From Prochlorococcus sp. AG-347-M23 (lineage in GTDB: Bacteria; Cyanobacteriota; Cyanobacteriia; PCC-6307; Cyanobiaceae): DNA of 64,000 nucleotides. The position numbers and the translations under genes were made by a program. This document shows positions 38,061 through 47,473 of this stretch, piece after piece (the stretch's first letter is position 1; each line of letters starts with the position of its first letter). The notes beneath the pieces are model-generated. The model worked only from the letters and a program-made list of their open reading frames with translations, was not told where the DNA came from and did not search any database. The DNA is taken from the NCBI GenBank assembly GCA_003278855.1, contig QCCU01000005.1, positions 36,453 through 100,452 of the forward strand, read 5' to 3'.

Positions 38061-39521
38061 TTATTTAGCAGATGCAAAGTCTGGATATGCTTCCATTCCA
38101 TGCTCTCCTATATCTAAGCCTTGAGTCTCTTCCTCTTCAGATACTCGGATTCCACCGAATAATCCTCCAATTACAGACCAGGCAATCCAGCAAGTAACTA
38201 GTGTCCAAATAGCATAAGCTGCGGCACCAAGAGCTTGAACTAAAAGAAGGGTAATACCTCCACCATTGAACAATCCCATACCTGCTCCATCACCTTGTAC
38301 AGCTGTACCCCAAAGACCGATAACTACAGTACCCCATACGCCACAAACTCCGTGAACAGAGAATGCACCTACAGGATCATCGATCTCAGCGGCATCAAGT
38401 GCTGCAACAGAAAATACAACTATAATTCCCCCTACTAGTCCTGCGAACCAGGCTCCAGCGAGAGTCATATCACCACAACCAGCAGTGATACTAACCAAAC
38501 CAGCAAGGATTCCGTTAATTATCATTGTAAGATCAGGCTTACCAGAAGTTAATGTTGAAACAATAGTTGCACCAATAGCACCAGCTGCTGCTGCCAAAGT
38601 AGTTGTTACAGCAACATATGGAACCCATTGATCCATAGCAAGTTGAGAACCGGGGTTAAAACCATACCAACCTATCCATAGAACTAATGCACCTAAAGTA
38701 GCTATAGCCATGTTGTGTCCTGGCATAGCCTGTGGTTTCCCATCAGAGTATTTGCCAATTCTTGGTCCAAGAAGCATAGCTCCTACAAGACCCGCCCATG
38801 CTCCAACTGAGTGAACAATTGAAGAACCAGCAAAGTCTACAAAACCTAAAGAATCAAGCCAACCACCATTCCATTTCCAGCTACCAGCAATTGGATATAT
38901 AAATGCAGTTAATACGACAGCAAAAACAACAAATTCTCCAAATTTAACTCTTTCAGCAACAAGACCGGATACGATAGTTGCCGCAGTTCCTGCGAATGCA
39001 GACTGGAACAAGAAATCAACTGTTGGGACTAATCCAGCATCAGTTACCATATCTGCAGTAACTGTTGGATCAAAAAATAAGCCTCCAAAATAAAGCCATC
39101 CGTCAGCAACACTACCTCCGTACATTAATGAATAGCCGATAAACCAATAAGAGGTTACAGCCAAAGCAAATACGAACAGGTTTTTAGCAAGGATGTTTAC
39201 CGCGTTCTTAGAACGACACATACCTGCCTCAACCATAGCGAAACCAGCGTTCATAAAGATCACTAAAATAGTAGCGATCAAAAGCCATAAATTGTTAGCA
39301 AGAAAAGCTGCATTCAACTCAGGTAAATCAGCTGCGTGAGCTGAAAGATTAAAAATACCTAAACCAAACAAAGCTAAAGGAACAGTCGCAAGCCACAACA
39401 TTGAGCGGTTTGAACTAAATCCTCGAATACTCCTCAAAAGGAGCATAGGTCCATTAACAAGACTTGCATCTTGAAGTTTGGACCTAGAGCGCCTTTGAGG
39501 CGTTTGCAAAGCAGTGGTCAT
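38061..39521 (-). CDS. amt1: Ammonium transporter Amt1
   Basis: Amt1 carries ammonium across the cytoplasmic membrane. It is a 486 aa Amt/MEP/Rh protein. A basic N-terminus of about 40 residues precedes a signal-like segment ending SAHAADLPE, then eleven membrane helices with signature blocks NAGFAMVEAGMCRSKNAVN, DFAGSSIVHSVGAWAGLVGA and FSVHGVCGVWGTVVIGLWG (the pore His residues). The C-terminal tail has the expected IRVSEEEETQGLDIGEHG. Upstream is a perfect NtcA-type box and downstream a strong terminator, so it is a single-gene transcript under nitrogen control. Confidence 0.97.
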   Translation of the reverse strand: MTTALQTPQRRSRSKLQDASLVNGPMLLLRSIRGFSSNRSMLWLATVPLALFGLGIFNLSAHAADLPELNAAFLANNLWLLIATILVIFMNAGFAMVEAGMCRSKNAVNILAKNLFVFALAVTSYWFIGYSLMYGGSVADGWLYFGGLFFDPTVTADMVTDAGLVPTVDFLFQSAFAGTAATIVSGLVAERVKFGEFVVFAVVLTAFIYPIAGSWKWNGGWLDSLGFVDFAGSSIVHSVGAWAGLVGAMLLGPRIGKYSDGKPQAMPGHNMAIATLGALVLWIGWYGFNPGSQLAMDQWVPYVAVTTTLAAAAGAIGATIVSTLTSGKPDLTMIINGILAGLVSITAGCGDMTLAGAWFAGLVGGIIVVFSVAALDAAEIDDPVGAFSVHGVCGVWGTVVIGLWGTAVQGDGAGMGLFNGGGITLLLVQALGAAAYAIWTLVTCWIAWSVIGGLFGGIRVSEEEETQGLDIGEHGMEAYPDFASAK

Positions 39522-39604
39522 AAAAAAAAATTAGATCTGCAAAAAAACAGTTTGTGCTGTTTCCTTTCATATTTAATTTTGCTCAAAAAACTTATTAGTG
39601 TCTA

Positions 39605-39618
39605 GTAGTCGTTGTTAC
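39605..39618 (-). promoter_or_regulatory. NtcA-binding site upstream of amt1
   Basis: The sequence GTA-N8-TAC (GTAACAACGACTAC on the minus strand) is a perfect match to the NtcA consensus and lies 84 bases before the amt1 start codon. An AT-rich stretch with TAAATAT lies about 30 bases downstream as a possible -10 element, a few bases further than the usual 22-base spacing. amt1 is a standard NtcA target in cyanobacteria, and ntcA is in this window. Confidence 0.82.
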
Positions 39619-39701
39619 CAATTTTATAGTTGCACCCTAAAACTATATCTGTTAAATTTAAAAATTTTTTTTTTAGAAGTTTCAAATTATCAAGATTTTA
39701 T

Positions 39702-40442
39702 TTATTTCAAAGGTTTAATTCCTCTCCATGATACGTGGTCTTTATGAAATTCAAAGGAACAAGGAATCGTTATCATTCCTGCAGATAAAGATTCTCTAAA
39801 AAGATTGCCGTATAAGGGATCTGCCTCATCTCCAGGAGCAAAAAAACAAGCGTCTTTTCTTGTAATGCAAAGTACTAATACACTTTTACTTGCAGGAATT
39901 AATTCCTTTAATTCTATGAGGTGTTTTTGGCCTCTTTTCGTTACTGTATCAGGGAATAGAGCAACATTTTCTTTAATCCAAGTCGTATTTTTAACCTCTA
40001 TGTAAATGTTACGTTTATCAGGATTTGAAGATTTTGGAGTTAAAAAAAAGTCGATTCTGCTTTTTTTTTCTTTTCCATAAGGAACTTCAGATTTAATTGT
40101 CTCTATTTCTCCTATTATCTCATCAAGCAAATTTTTCTCAATAACCTTTTTAATTAACTTGTTTGCAAATAAAGTATTAATACCTACCCAAACCTCCTCA
40201 TTTTTTGCATTAAAAACACATATCTGTTCCCAAGTAAAAGGTAATTTTCTTTTTAGAGAAGTGGAAACACTTATTCTTACTTTTGCTCCCTCACTCAAAA
40301 GTCCCTTCATTGGGCCAGTGTTAGCACAATGCGCAGTTACTACCTCTCCACTCTCTAATTCAATATCTGCAAGAAACCTTTTATACCTCTTAATTAAAAC
40401 CCCTTCAATTAATGGATCAAAATCAATTAACCGATCATTCAT
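39702..40442 (-). CDS. sfsA: SfsA family protein (sugar fermentation stimulation protein homologue)
   Basis: This 246 aa protein has the conserved SfsA blocks: [59 protein letters not shown] and [18 protein letters not shown]. SfsA proteins share an OB-fold plus a nuclease-like (PD-(D/E)xK-type) domain, seen here as the RIDFFL...IYIEVKN residues, and bind DNA in E. coli; the physiological role in cyanobacteria is unknown. It diverges from murJ across 31 bases and is 180 bases from amt1. Confidence 0.92.
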   Translation of the reverse strand: MNDRLIDFDPLIEGVLIKRYKRFLADIELESGEVVTAHCANTGPMKGLLSEGAKVRISVSTSLKRKLPFTWEQICVFNAKNEEVWVGINTLFANKLIKKVIEKNLLDEIIGEIETIKSEVPYGKEKKSRIDFFLTPKSSNPDKRNIYIEVKNTTWIKENVALFPDTVTKRGQKHLIELKELIPASKSVLVLCITRKDACFFAPGDEADPLYGNLFRESLSAGMITIPCSFEFHKDHVSWRGIKPLK

Positions 40443-40473
40443 AAATATGTCGTTAGTTAGAAATCAAATATAA

Positions 40474-42096
40474 TTGAAACTTAAACTTATTGAAAAATTT
40501 AAACGATTCCAAATGGATTCATTTTTAAAAAATAATGTTTTCTCAATTTCGTTTGGTACTAGTTTAAGTAAATTAGCTGGATGTATAAGACAAATATTTA
40601 TAGCTGCTGCTTTTGGGGTTGGTGTAACGTACGACGCGTTTAATTATGCATATATAATTCCTGGTTTTTTGCTAATAATCATTGGGGGTATTAATGGTCC
40701 CTTGCATAACGCAGTCGTTGCAGTTTTAACTCCGCTTAACAAAAAAAATGGAGGCATTGTTTTAACTCAAGTAAGCATAAAACTTTCAATATTATTAATA
40801 GTTTTAGCCATATTGATTTACTCGAATTCCAGTTTATTAATTGATTTATTGGCCCCGAATTTAAGTTACGAAGCAAAATCTATTGCCACTTACCAATTAC
40901 AAATACTTACACCTTGCATCCCTTTATCCGGCTTCATAGGTTTAAGCTTTGGCGCCTTAAACTCCCAAAGAAAATTCTTTTTATCAAGTATAAGTCCTGC
41001 AATAACTAGCGTAACTATTATTTTTTTTATTTTATTTGGTTGGATTTTCAACCAAGAAAATACATCTTCCAATATCTTTACTTACGCGGGATTACTGGCA
41101 TTTGCAACTTTGACAGGAACTTTAATTCAGTTTGTTGTTCAAATTTGGGAAATAAATAAAATTGGCCTCTTGAGATTAGAGTCAACCTTCAATTTATTTA
41201 AAGATGAAGAGAGGAGAATTTTCAAACTAATTATTCCAGCATCTATCTCATCAGGTTTAAGTCAAATTAATGTTTTTATCGATATGTTTTTTGCTTCAAG
41301 TTTTCAAGGCGCAGCATCTGGACTAGCTTACGGAAACTTTCTTATACAGGCCCCCTTAGGCATATTATCTAACTCCTTGATTCTGCCATTACTTCCAAAA
41401 TTTTCCAAACTAAGAAGTGATAAAGACAAAAGAGGTCTCCAAAAAAAATTGATATCTGGGGTAGAGTACTGTTTCTTGACAGCTATTTTTTTAACCGGAT
41501 TTTTCATAACATTCAATAATCAAATCGTACAATTAGTTTTTCAAAGAGGATCATTTGATTATTCAGCAACTTTAAAAGTAAAAAATATATTAATTGCTTA
41601 TGCAGTTGGCATACCCTTTTATCTCTATAAAGATTTATTAGTAAGAACTTACTATTCAATAGAAAAAACAAACTTCCCTTTTAAGTCTTCATTTGCAGGG
41701 ATAATATTTAATATTTTTTTTGATTGGTTTTTAATTGGTGCCCCAATTAAGAATTTTGGGAATCTATCTCCATATAATTTTGGAGTTGTGGGAATAATTT
41801 TATCTTCAGTAATAGTCAACCTTATAGTTTGTATTTTGCTTTCTTTTAATCTGCGAAATGAAGATATCCATTTACCTAACTTGGATTTATTGAGGAAAAT
41901 TAGCCTCATGTCATTAGCAGCATTTATAGACAGCACACTTTGTTTTACTATTCTCCAAACAACGAATAACTTCAATTCAAATCTCGCAGAATTTTTGTTA
42001 TTAATTTTTGGAACTCTAACTTTTTTTGTGATTTATTTTTTACTTACAAAATGCTTGAAAGTAAATAAATTTAAAGTTTCAAAAAAAGAGATTTAG
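40474..42096 (+). CDS. murJ: Lipid II flippase MurJ (MviN)
   Basis: MurJ flips the peptidoglycan precursor lipid II across the cytoplasmic membrane. It is a 540 aa polytopic protein of the MOP superfamily with about 14 helices; diagnostic segments are FGTSLSKLAGCIRQIFIAAA, FGVGVTYDAFNYAYIIPGFL, LILPLLPKFSKLRSDKD and QIVQLVFQRGSFDYSAT. The start is given as TTG at 40474; an ATG at 40513 (MDSFLKNNVFSI) is an alternative that keeps all helices. It is convergent with a DUF3181-like gene, 3 bases apart. Confidence 0.93.
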   Translation: MKLKLIEKFKRFQMDSFLKNNVFSISFGTSLSKLAGCIRQIFIAAAFGVGVTYDAFNYAYIIPGFLLIIIGGINGPLHNAVVAVLTPLNKKNGGIVLTQVSIKLSILLIVLAILIYSNSSLLIDLLAPNLSYEAKSIATYQLQILTPCIPLSGFIGLSFGALNSQRKFFLSSISPAITSVTIIFFILFGWIFNQENTSSNIFTYAGLLAFATLTGTLIQFVVQIWEINKIGLLRLESTFNLFKDEERRIFKLIIPASISSGLSQINVFIDMFFASSFQGAASGLAYGNFLIQAPLGILSNSLILPLLPKFSKLRSDKDKRGLQKKLISGVEYCFLTAIFLTGFFITFNNQIVQLVFQRGSFDYSATLKVKNILIAYAVGIPFYLYKDLLVRTYYSIEKTNFPFKSSFAGIIFNIFFDWFLIGAPIKNFGNLSPYNFGVVGIILSSVIVNLIVCILLSFNLRNEDIHLPNLDLLRKISLMSLAAFIDSTLCFTILQTTNNFNSNLAEFLLLIFGTLTFFVIYFLLTKCLKVNKFKVSKKEI

Positions 42097-42099
42097 TTT

Positions 42100-42384
42100 T
42101 TAAAAAAAACTTTCCAAAATCTCTTCTAATTCTAGAATTTGTGAGTTAGTGATTAAATTAATTAGTGGAATACTATTAACACCATCTCCTACTTTTACAT
42201 TTATTGCTTTCAGACTTAATTTTGCAGCCTCTAATGAGCCTTGATCCTTATTGCTGATACATTCAATAGCAAGATGCCTAGCTAGGCCAGCGTCTCCAAG
42301 ATACAAATTCCACTTTTCTATTTTTATAAAAACCTTTTCGGAAATAACATTTTCTAGATCACTTATACTTATCTGAGATTCCAT
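42100..42384 (-). CDS. Small cyanobacterial protein, DUF3181-like
   Basis: This 94 aa soluble protein has the layout of the cyanobacterial DUF3181 family: an acidic helical start, the block IEKWNLYLGDAGLARHLAIE, a middle VKVGDGVNSIPLINLI and a C-terminal helix LELEEILESFF. The family match is from memory and not searched. The function is unknown. It lies 14 bases downstream of a two-helix membrane protein gene on the same strand, probably co-transcribed. Confidence 0.75.
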   Translation of the reverse strand: MESQISISDLENVISEKVFIKIEKWNLYLGDAGLARHLAIECISNKDQGSLEAAKLSLKAINVKVGDGVNSIPLINLITNSQILELEEILESFF

Positions 42385-42398
42385 AAATAGAAATTAAT

Positions 42399-42650
42399 TT
42401 AAGTAGATTTTTTTGAAGTATCTTTAGGTTTTTTTATAATAACGAAAAGTAAATGGGAGACCAAAAGAACTGACCAGACAATTGCAAAATTATTAAAATA
42501 GCTGATTTCATATTTAATCTCTTTTAAAAGCCACGTGCCACTTACGATCGCAGTAAATATCATGCAGTGAATAACAAAATTTACTATTCGAGAAAAATGT
42601 TTATAGATAGGATCTTCTAAATCGCCATTTCCGTACCACTTTATAGGCAT
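42399..42650 (-). CDS. Small two-helix membrane protein
   Basis: This 83 aa protein begins PIKWYGNGDLEDPIYKHFSR, then has two hydrophobic segments (NFVIHCMIFTAIVSGTWLL and FAIVWSVLLVSHLLFVII) and a short basic tail. The DDPxYR-like start and 2TM layout recur in small cyanobacterial conserved proteins with a 2TM domain. Function is unknown. It is upstream of the DUF3181-like gene and divergent from tRNA-Arg. Confidence 0.75.
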   Translation of the reverse strand: MPIKWYGNGDLEDPIYKHFSRIVNFVIHCMIFTAIVSGTWLLKEIKYEISYFNNFAIVWSVLLVSHLLFVIIKKPKDTSKKST

Positions 42651-42736
42651 ATTTATAATTAGATTGTTAATAATAGATATTTTACCCGAAATCTAGTTGA
42701 CTAAGAGACCCTGAAACAGAGATATTACATAATTAT

Positions 42737-42810
42737 GCGCCTGTAGCTCAGTGGATTAGAGCACCTGACTACGGATCAGGGTGTCGGGAGTTCGAATCTC
42801 TCCAGGCGCG
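42737..42810 (+). tRNA. tRNA-Arg (anticodon ACG)
   Basis: This is a 74-base cloverleaf: acceptor GCGCCTG/CAGGCGC, a D-arm with GTAGCTCAGTGGATTAGAGC, anticodon stem CCTGA/TCAGG with loop CTACGGA, and T-arm CGGGAGTTCGAATCTCTC with discriminator G. The anticodon ACG would be edited to ICG and read CGU/CGC/CGA. No CCA is encoded. It lies between the 2TM gene and glyA. Confidence 0.96.
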
Positions 42811-42887
42811 TCTAAAATTCTGAAATATTCTTTTTATATTTTTCTAAAAAATATCGTCTATATTATAGGTATTACTTATCAAATTCA

Positions 42888-44159
42888 ATGAATATCCTTC
42901 AAAATCTTAAAGAAAGTGATCCAGTAATATCAAATTTTATTAACTCTGAAAAAAATAGGCAGGAAACTCATCTTGAGTTAATAGCAAGCGAAAATTTCGC
43001 ATCAATTGCTGTTATGCAGGCTCAAGGTTCCGTTCTTACAAATAAATACGCTGAGGGATTACCCCAAAAAAGATATTACGGGGGATGTGAATTTGTTGAT
43101 GAAATCGAAGAATTAGCTATTCAGAGAGCGAAAAAATTATTTAATGCAAATTGGGCTAATGTTCAACCCCATAGTGGAGCGCAGGCAAATGCTGCTGTTT
43201 TCCTAAGTCTACTGAAACCTGGCGACACAATCATGGGAATGGATTTATCTCATGGTGGACACCTAACTCATGGGTCTCCAGTAAATATGAGTGGTAAATG
43301 GTTCAATGCAGTTCACTATGGTGTAAATAAAGAAACTAGTGAATTAAATTTTGATGAAATAAGAGAGATAGCACTTGAAACAAAACCAAAATTAATCATA
43401 TGTGGATATTCTGCTTATCCAAGAACAATCGATTTTGAGTCATTTAGAAATATTGCAGATGAAGTTGGTGCATTCTTAATGGCTGATATTGCACACATCG
43501 CCGGTCTTGTAGCAAGTAAACTTCACCCAAATCCAATACCATATTGTGATGTAGTAACCACAACTACTCATAAAACATTAAGAGGGCCTAGAGGGGGACT
43601 AATCTTGTGTAAAGATGCAGAATTTGGAAAGAAATTTGATAAATCTGTTTTCCCTGGAACTCAGGGTGGGCCCCTCGAACATATAATTGCAGCTAAAGCA
43701 GTTGCATTTGGAGAAGCCTTGCAGCCAGATTTCATTAATTATTCCCGACAAGTAATAAAAAATGCAAAAGTTCTAGCTTCAACTTTAATAAATAGAGGTA
43801 TCAATATCGTCAGTGGAGGCACTGATAACCATATTGTTTTACTAGATTTAAGAAGTATCAATATGACTGGTAAGATTGCTGACTTACTTGTAAGTGAAGT
43901 GAATATCACTGCAAATAAAAATACTGTTCCATTTGACCCTGAATCACCTTTTGTAACCAGCGGACTAAGGTTGGGAACTGCTGCTTTAACTACTAGAGGC
44001 TTTAATGAGGATGCTTTTGCTGAAGTTGGCGAAATCATTGCTGATAGATTACTTAACCCAGACGATTCACTGATTGAAAGTCAATGTAAAGAAAGAGTAT
44101 TAACCTTATGTAATCGTTTTCCTCTTTATGAAGGGAAACTTGAAGCATCAATTAAATGA
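42888..44159 (+). CDS. glyA: Serine hydroxymethyltransferase
   Basis: GlyA converts serine and THF to glycine and methylene-THF, the main source of one-carbon units. The 423 aa PLP enzyme has [39 protein letters not shown], and the PLP lysine in [18 protein letters not shown]. Its stop overlaps the cinA start by 4 bases, so the two are translationally coupled. No riboswitch is recognisable in the 77 bases after tRNA-Arg. Confidence 0.97.
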   Translation: MNILQNLKESDPVISNFINSEKNRQETHLELIASENFASIAVMQAQGSVLTNKYAEGLPQKRYYGGCEFVDEIEELAIQRAKKLFNANWANVQPHSGAQANAAVFLSLLKPGDTIMGMDLSHGGHLTHGSPVNMSGKWFNAVHYGVNKETSELNFDEIREIALETKPKLIICGYSAYPRTIDFESFRNIADEVGAFLMADIAHIAGLVASKLHPNPIPYCDVVTTTTHKTLRGPRGGLILCKDAEFGKKFDKSVFPGTQGGPLEHIIAAKAVAFGEALQPDFINYSRQVIKNAKVLASTLINRGINIVSGGTDNHIVLLDLRSINMTGKIADLLVSEVNITANKNTVPFDPESPFVTSGLRLGTAALTTRGFNEDAFAEVGEIIADRLLNPDDSLIESQCKERVLTLCNRFPLYEGKLEASIK

Positions 44160-45430
44160 GTCCTAACTCCAAGGGAGTTGAAATTCTTTCTATTGGAACA
44201 GAACTACTCTTAGGAAATATTATCAATACAAATGCTCAATGGATTTCTGAACAGTTATCTCAATTAGGCTTAAATCACTTTAGGCAATCAACTGTCGGTG
44301 ATAATTGTGATCGAATTATAAAAGTAATTCAAGAAATATCGAAAAGAAGTAATCTTCTAATTACAACTGGTGGCTTGGGACCCACCCCAGATGACTTAAC
44401 TACTGAAGCAATTGCCAAATCTTTTAATGTATCTCTTTTTGAAAGAGCGCTCTTATGGGATGAAATTAAACAAAAACTTTCAAACTCAAAGATTAAGGAC
44501 GATTCCTCTAGCTTGAGGAAACAATGTTTCTTCCCAGAAAATGCTCAAATTATTAATAACCCTAGAGGCACTGCCCCAGGAATGATTTGGGAACCAGTAA
44601 AAGATTTTACTATCCTTACTTTCCCAGGAGTTCCCAGTGAAATGAAAACTATGTGGGAAGAGACGGCGTATGATTTCATTAAAACCAAATTCTCAGATAA
44701 TTATTCTTTTTTTTCAAATACTCTTAAATTTGCGGGTATTGGAGAATCAAGCGTTGCTGAAAAAATTAATGATCTATTAAATCTTAAAAACCCTACCGTT
44801 GCTCCATATGCAAACTTAGGAGAGGTTAAACTCAGAATCACCGCGCGAGCTAAGAACGACCTAGAAGCAAAAAATATAATTAAACCTATTAAAGAAAAAT
44901 TAAAAAAAGATTTTTCAAAATTTATTTTTGGAGAGGATAACGATACTCTTCCTGGCATTTTAATAAAAGAATTAACCAAGAGGAAAGAAACTATTGTTTT
45001 TGCTGAATCCTGCACCGGAGGCCTTCTATCTTCATCACTAACCTCAATATCAGGCTCATCTCAAGTTTTTCAAGGTAGTATTGTTTCCTATAGTAATAAA
45101 CTAAAAAATTCATTATTAAATATTTCTCAAGAAAAGCTTACAAAACATGGAGCTGTTTCTGAAGAAGTTTGTGAGGCCATGGCAATTAATGTAAAAGAGA
45201 AATTAGGAGCAGATTGGGCAATAGCAATTAGTGGAATAGCTGGTCCTAACGGAGGGAGTCAAGATAAACCGGTTGGACTTGTCTATATTTCAATTTCAGG
45301 ACCGAATAATCATATAACTAATATAAAAAAACTATTTAACTCAACACAAAATCGAATAGAAATTCAAAGACTAAGTGTAAATGTGTGTTTGAACAGCCTC
45401 CGATTAATCCTATTATCGAATAGTAAGTAA
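44156..45430 (+). CDS. cinA: CinA-like protein (nicotinamide-nucleotide amidohydrolase)
   Basis: This protein has two domains. The N-terminal MoaB/MogA-like part, with [20 protein letters not shown] and [17 protein letters not shown], is an ADP-ribose pyrophosphatase-like domain; the C-terminal PncC-like domain, with [20 protein letters not shown] and [20 protein letters not shown], deamidates NMN to recycle pyridine nucleotide. Length 424 aa is normal for the full two-domain form. The historical name refers to competence, but no competence genes are nearby. It overlaps glyA by 4 bases. Confidence 0.94.
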   Translation: MSPNSKGVEILSIGTELLLGNIINTNAQWISEQLSQLGLNHFRQSTVGDNCDRIIKVIQEISKRSNLLITTGGLGPTPDDLTTEAIAKSFNVSLFERALLWDEIKQKLSNSKIKDDSSSLRKQCFFPENAQIINNPRGTAPGMIWEPVKDFTILTFPGVPSEMKTMWEETAYDFIKTKFSDNYSFFSNTLKFAGIGESSVAEKINDLLNLKNPTVAPYANLGEVKLRITARAKNDLEAKNIIKPIKEKLKKDFSKFIFGEDNDTLPGILIKELTKRKETIVFAESCTGGLLSSSLTSISGSSQVFQGSIVSYSNKLKNSLLNISQEKLTKHGAVSEEVCEAMAINVKEKLGADWAIAISGIAGPNGGSQDKPVGLVYISISGPNNHITNIKKLFNSTQNRIEIQRLSVNVCLNSLRLILLSNSK

Positions 45431-45443
45431 CTATTTTTACAAA

Positions 45444-46850
45444 TTGAGTCAAGATACCCTATTTGATAAAGTTTGGGATTTACATAAGGTTTCAAGTCTT
45501 CCTGGAGGATCTGATCAAATATTTATTGGTCTTCACCTTATCCATGAAGTGACGAGTCCTCAAGCATTTGGTGCTTTAAAGGACAAAAAATTAAAAGTAA
45601 AATTCCCTGATAGAACTGTTGCTACTGTTGATCATATTGTGCCAACAGATAATCAGAGCAGGCCATTCAAAGATAATCTCGCTGAACAGATGATTGAAAC
45701 ACTTGAGAAGAATTGCTTAGAACATAAAATAAGATTTTTTAATATTGGCAGTGGTAATCAAGGAATAGTTCATGTAGTAGCACCGGAATTAGGCCTAACT
45801 CAGCCAGGAATGACAATCGCTTGCGGAGATTCTCATACTTCAACTCATGGAGCTTTTGGGTCAATTGCTTTTGGCATAGGTACCAGTCAAGTAAGAGATG
45901 TTCTTGCGACGCAAACCTTAGCAATGAACAAATTGAAAGTGAGGCAGATTTGGTGTGACAATAAATTATCAAAGGGTGTTTATGCTAAGGATTTAGTCCT
46001 TCATATAATTAATAAACTTGGTGTAAAGGCAGGAGTAGGTTTTGCATATGAATTCGCAGGACCTGCGATAAATGAATTATCAATGGAAGAAAGGATGACA
46101 ATATGCAATATGTCTATTGAAGGAGGAGCAAGATGCGGCTACATCAACCCTGATGAAAAGACCTTTAGTTACATTAAAAATAAATTATATGCTCCAAAAA
46201 ATGAGCATTGGGATAGAGCGCTCAGATGGTGGGAATCATTAAAAAGCGATGAAAATTCAATTTATGATGACGTCATTAAATTAGATGCTTCTAAGGTAGA
46301 ACCAACCGTAACCTGGGGGATTACTCCCGGCCAAAGTATAAGCATTAATCAACAAATCCCTCTTTTAGATAACTTATCCCCAAATGATAAATTAGTTGCA
46401 GAAGAGGCTTATGAATATATGAGTTTCAAGCCTGGACAATTAATAAAAGATACTCCTGTAGATGTTTGTTTCATAGGTAGTTGCACAAATGGAAGAATAA
46501 GTGACTTAAGAGTTGCAGCTAAAGTATTAAAAGGCAAAAAAGTATCCAAGAATGTCAAAGCATTTGCAGTTCCAGGTTCAGAACAAGTAGCCACTGAAGC
46601 AAAACAAGAAGGTCTTGATCAGATATTTAAAGATTCTGGATTTCAATGGAGAGAGCCTGGCTGCTCAATGTGTTTAGCAATGAATTCAGATAAGCTAATA
46701 GGTAATCAAGTTAGTGCTAGTTCTAGTAATAGAAATTTCAAGGGTCGCCAAGGATCTCCCAGTGGAAGAACACTGCTCATGAGTCCGGCAATGGTGGCTG
46801 CTGCTGCAATTAATGGCAAAGTCAGTGACGTTAGAGAATTTATCAACTGA
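45444..46850 (+). CDS. leuC: 3-isopropylmalate dehydratase large subunit
   Basis: LeuC with LeuD isomerises 2- to 3-isopropylmalate in leucine synthesis; it is the aconitase-type 4Fe-4S subunit. The cluster cysteines are in [16 protein letters not shown] and [32 protein letters not shown] is conserved too. The start is TTG at 45444 ([16 protein letters not shown]), 13 bases after cinA, and gives the usual 468 aa. Its stop TGA overlaps the leuD ATG. Confidence 0.97.
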   Translation: MSQDTLFDKVWDLHKVSSLPGGSDQIFIGLHLIHEVTSPQAFGALKDKKLKVKFPDRTVATVDHIVPTDNQSRPFKDNLAEQMIETLEKNCLEHKIRFFNIGSGNQGIVHVVAPELGLTQPGMTIACGDSHTSTHGAFGSIAFGIGTSQVRDVLATQTLAMNKLKVRQIWCDNKLSKGVYAKDLVLHIINKLGVKAGVGFAYEFAGPAINELSMEERMTICNMSIEGGARCGYINPDEKTFSYIKNKLYAPKNEHWDRALRWWESLKSDENSIYDDVIKLDASKVEPTVTWGITPGQSISINQQIPLLDNLSPNDKLVAEEAYEYMSFKPGQLIKDTPVDVCFIGSCTNGRISDLRVAAKVLKGKKVSKNVKAFAVPGSEQVATEAKQEGLDQIFKDSGFQWREPGCSMCLAMNSDKLIGNQVSASSSNRNFKGRQGSPSGRTLLMSPAMVAAAAINGKVSDVREFIN

Positions 46851-47473
46851 TGAAATCAGAGTTTACCCCGCCAATTGGAAAAATTTCAAATATTAACGGG
46901 CAATGTATCTCATTGATTGGAAATGACATTGATACAGATCGAATAATTCCAGCGCGTTTTTTGAAGTGCGTTAACTTTAATTCATTGGGTGAATCTGTTT
47001 TTGAAGATGATAGAAAAACTTTAAAAGGAAGGCATCCTTTTGATCTTGAGGAAAACAAAAATTCCTCGATACTAATTGTTAATAGCAATTTTGGATGTGG
47101 TTCCAGCAGAGAACATGCCCCCCAAGCGCTCATGAGATGGGGTATAAAAGCAATTATAGGGGAAAGTTTCGCCGATATTTTTTACAGTAACTGTATTGCA
47201 ATCGGAATTCCCTGTTTTACGCTACCTAAAAAATCCATAGAAGAAATACAAAACTATTGCGATAATCAATTTTTATTTTTAGAAATTGATCTGAAAAAAT
47301 CCTTCGCAAAATCAAAAGATTTAAATTTAAATCTTGAGATAAAGGAAAGCTCAAGAAAAATGTTTTTATCAGGAGAATGGGATGCTACTTCAACACTACT
47401 TGACAATGAAAATCTAATAGAAAATAAATTTAACCAATTACCTTATATAAAATTTAACTCTCATTACTCTTAG
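46850..47473 (+). CDS. leuD: 3-isopropylmalate dehydratase small subunit
   Basis: LeuD is the swivelling-domain partner of LeuC. The block VNSNFGCGSSREHAPQALMR with IPARFLKCVNFNSLG and GIKAIIGESFADIFYSNCIA is diagnostic. The 207 aa length fits. leuC and leuD overlap by one base (TGATG), giving coupled 1:1 synthesis. The leuD stop directly abuts the stop of the convergent LptD-like gene with no base between. Confidence 0.97.
   Translation: MKSEFTPPIGKISNINGQCISLIGNDIDTDRIIPARFLKCVNFNSLGESVFEDDRKTLKGRHPFDLEENKNSSILIVNSNFGCGSSREHAPQALMRWGIKAIIGESFADIFYSNCIAIGIPCFTLPKKSIEEIQNYCDNQFLFLEIDLKKSFAKSKDLNLNLEIKESSRKMFLSGEWDATSTLLDNENLIENKFNQLPYIKFNSHYS

Noticed and set aside
42811-42887. Possible glycine riboswitch before glyA
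   Set aside because: The 77-base spacer is too short and lacks the expected conserved core.
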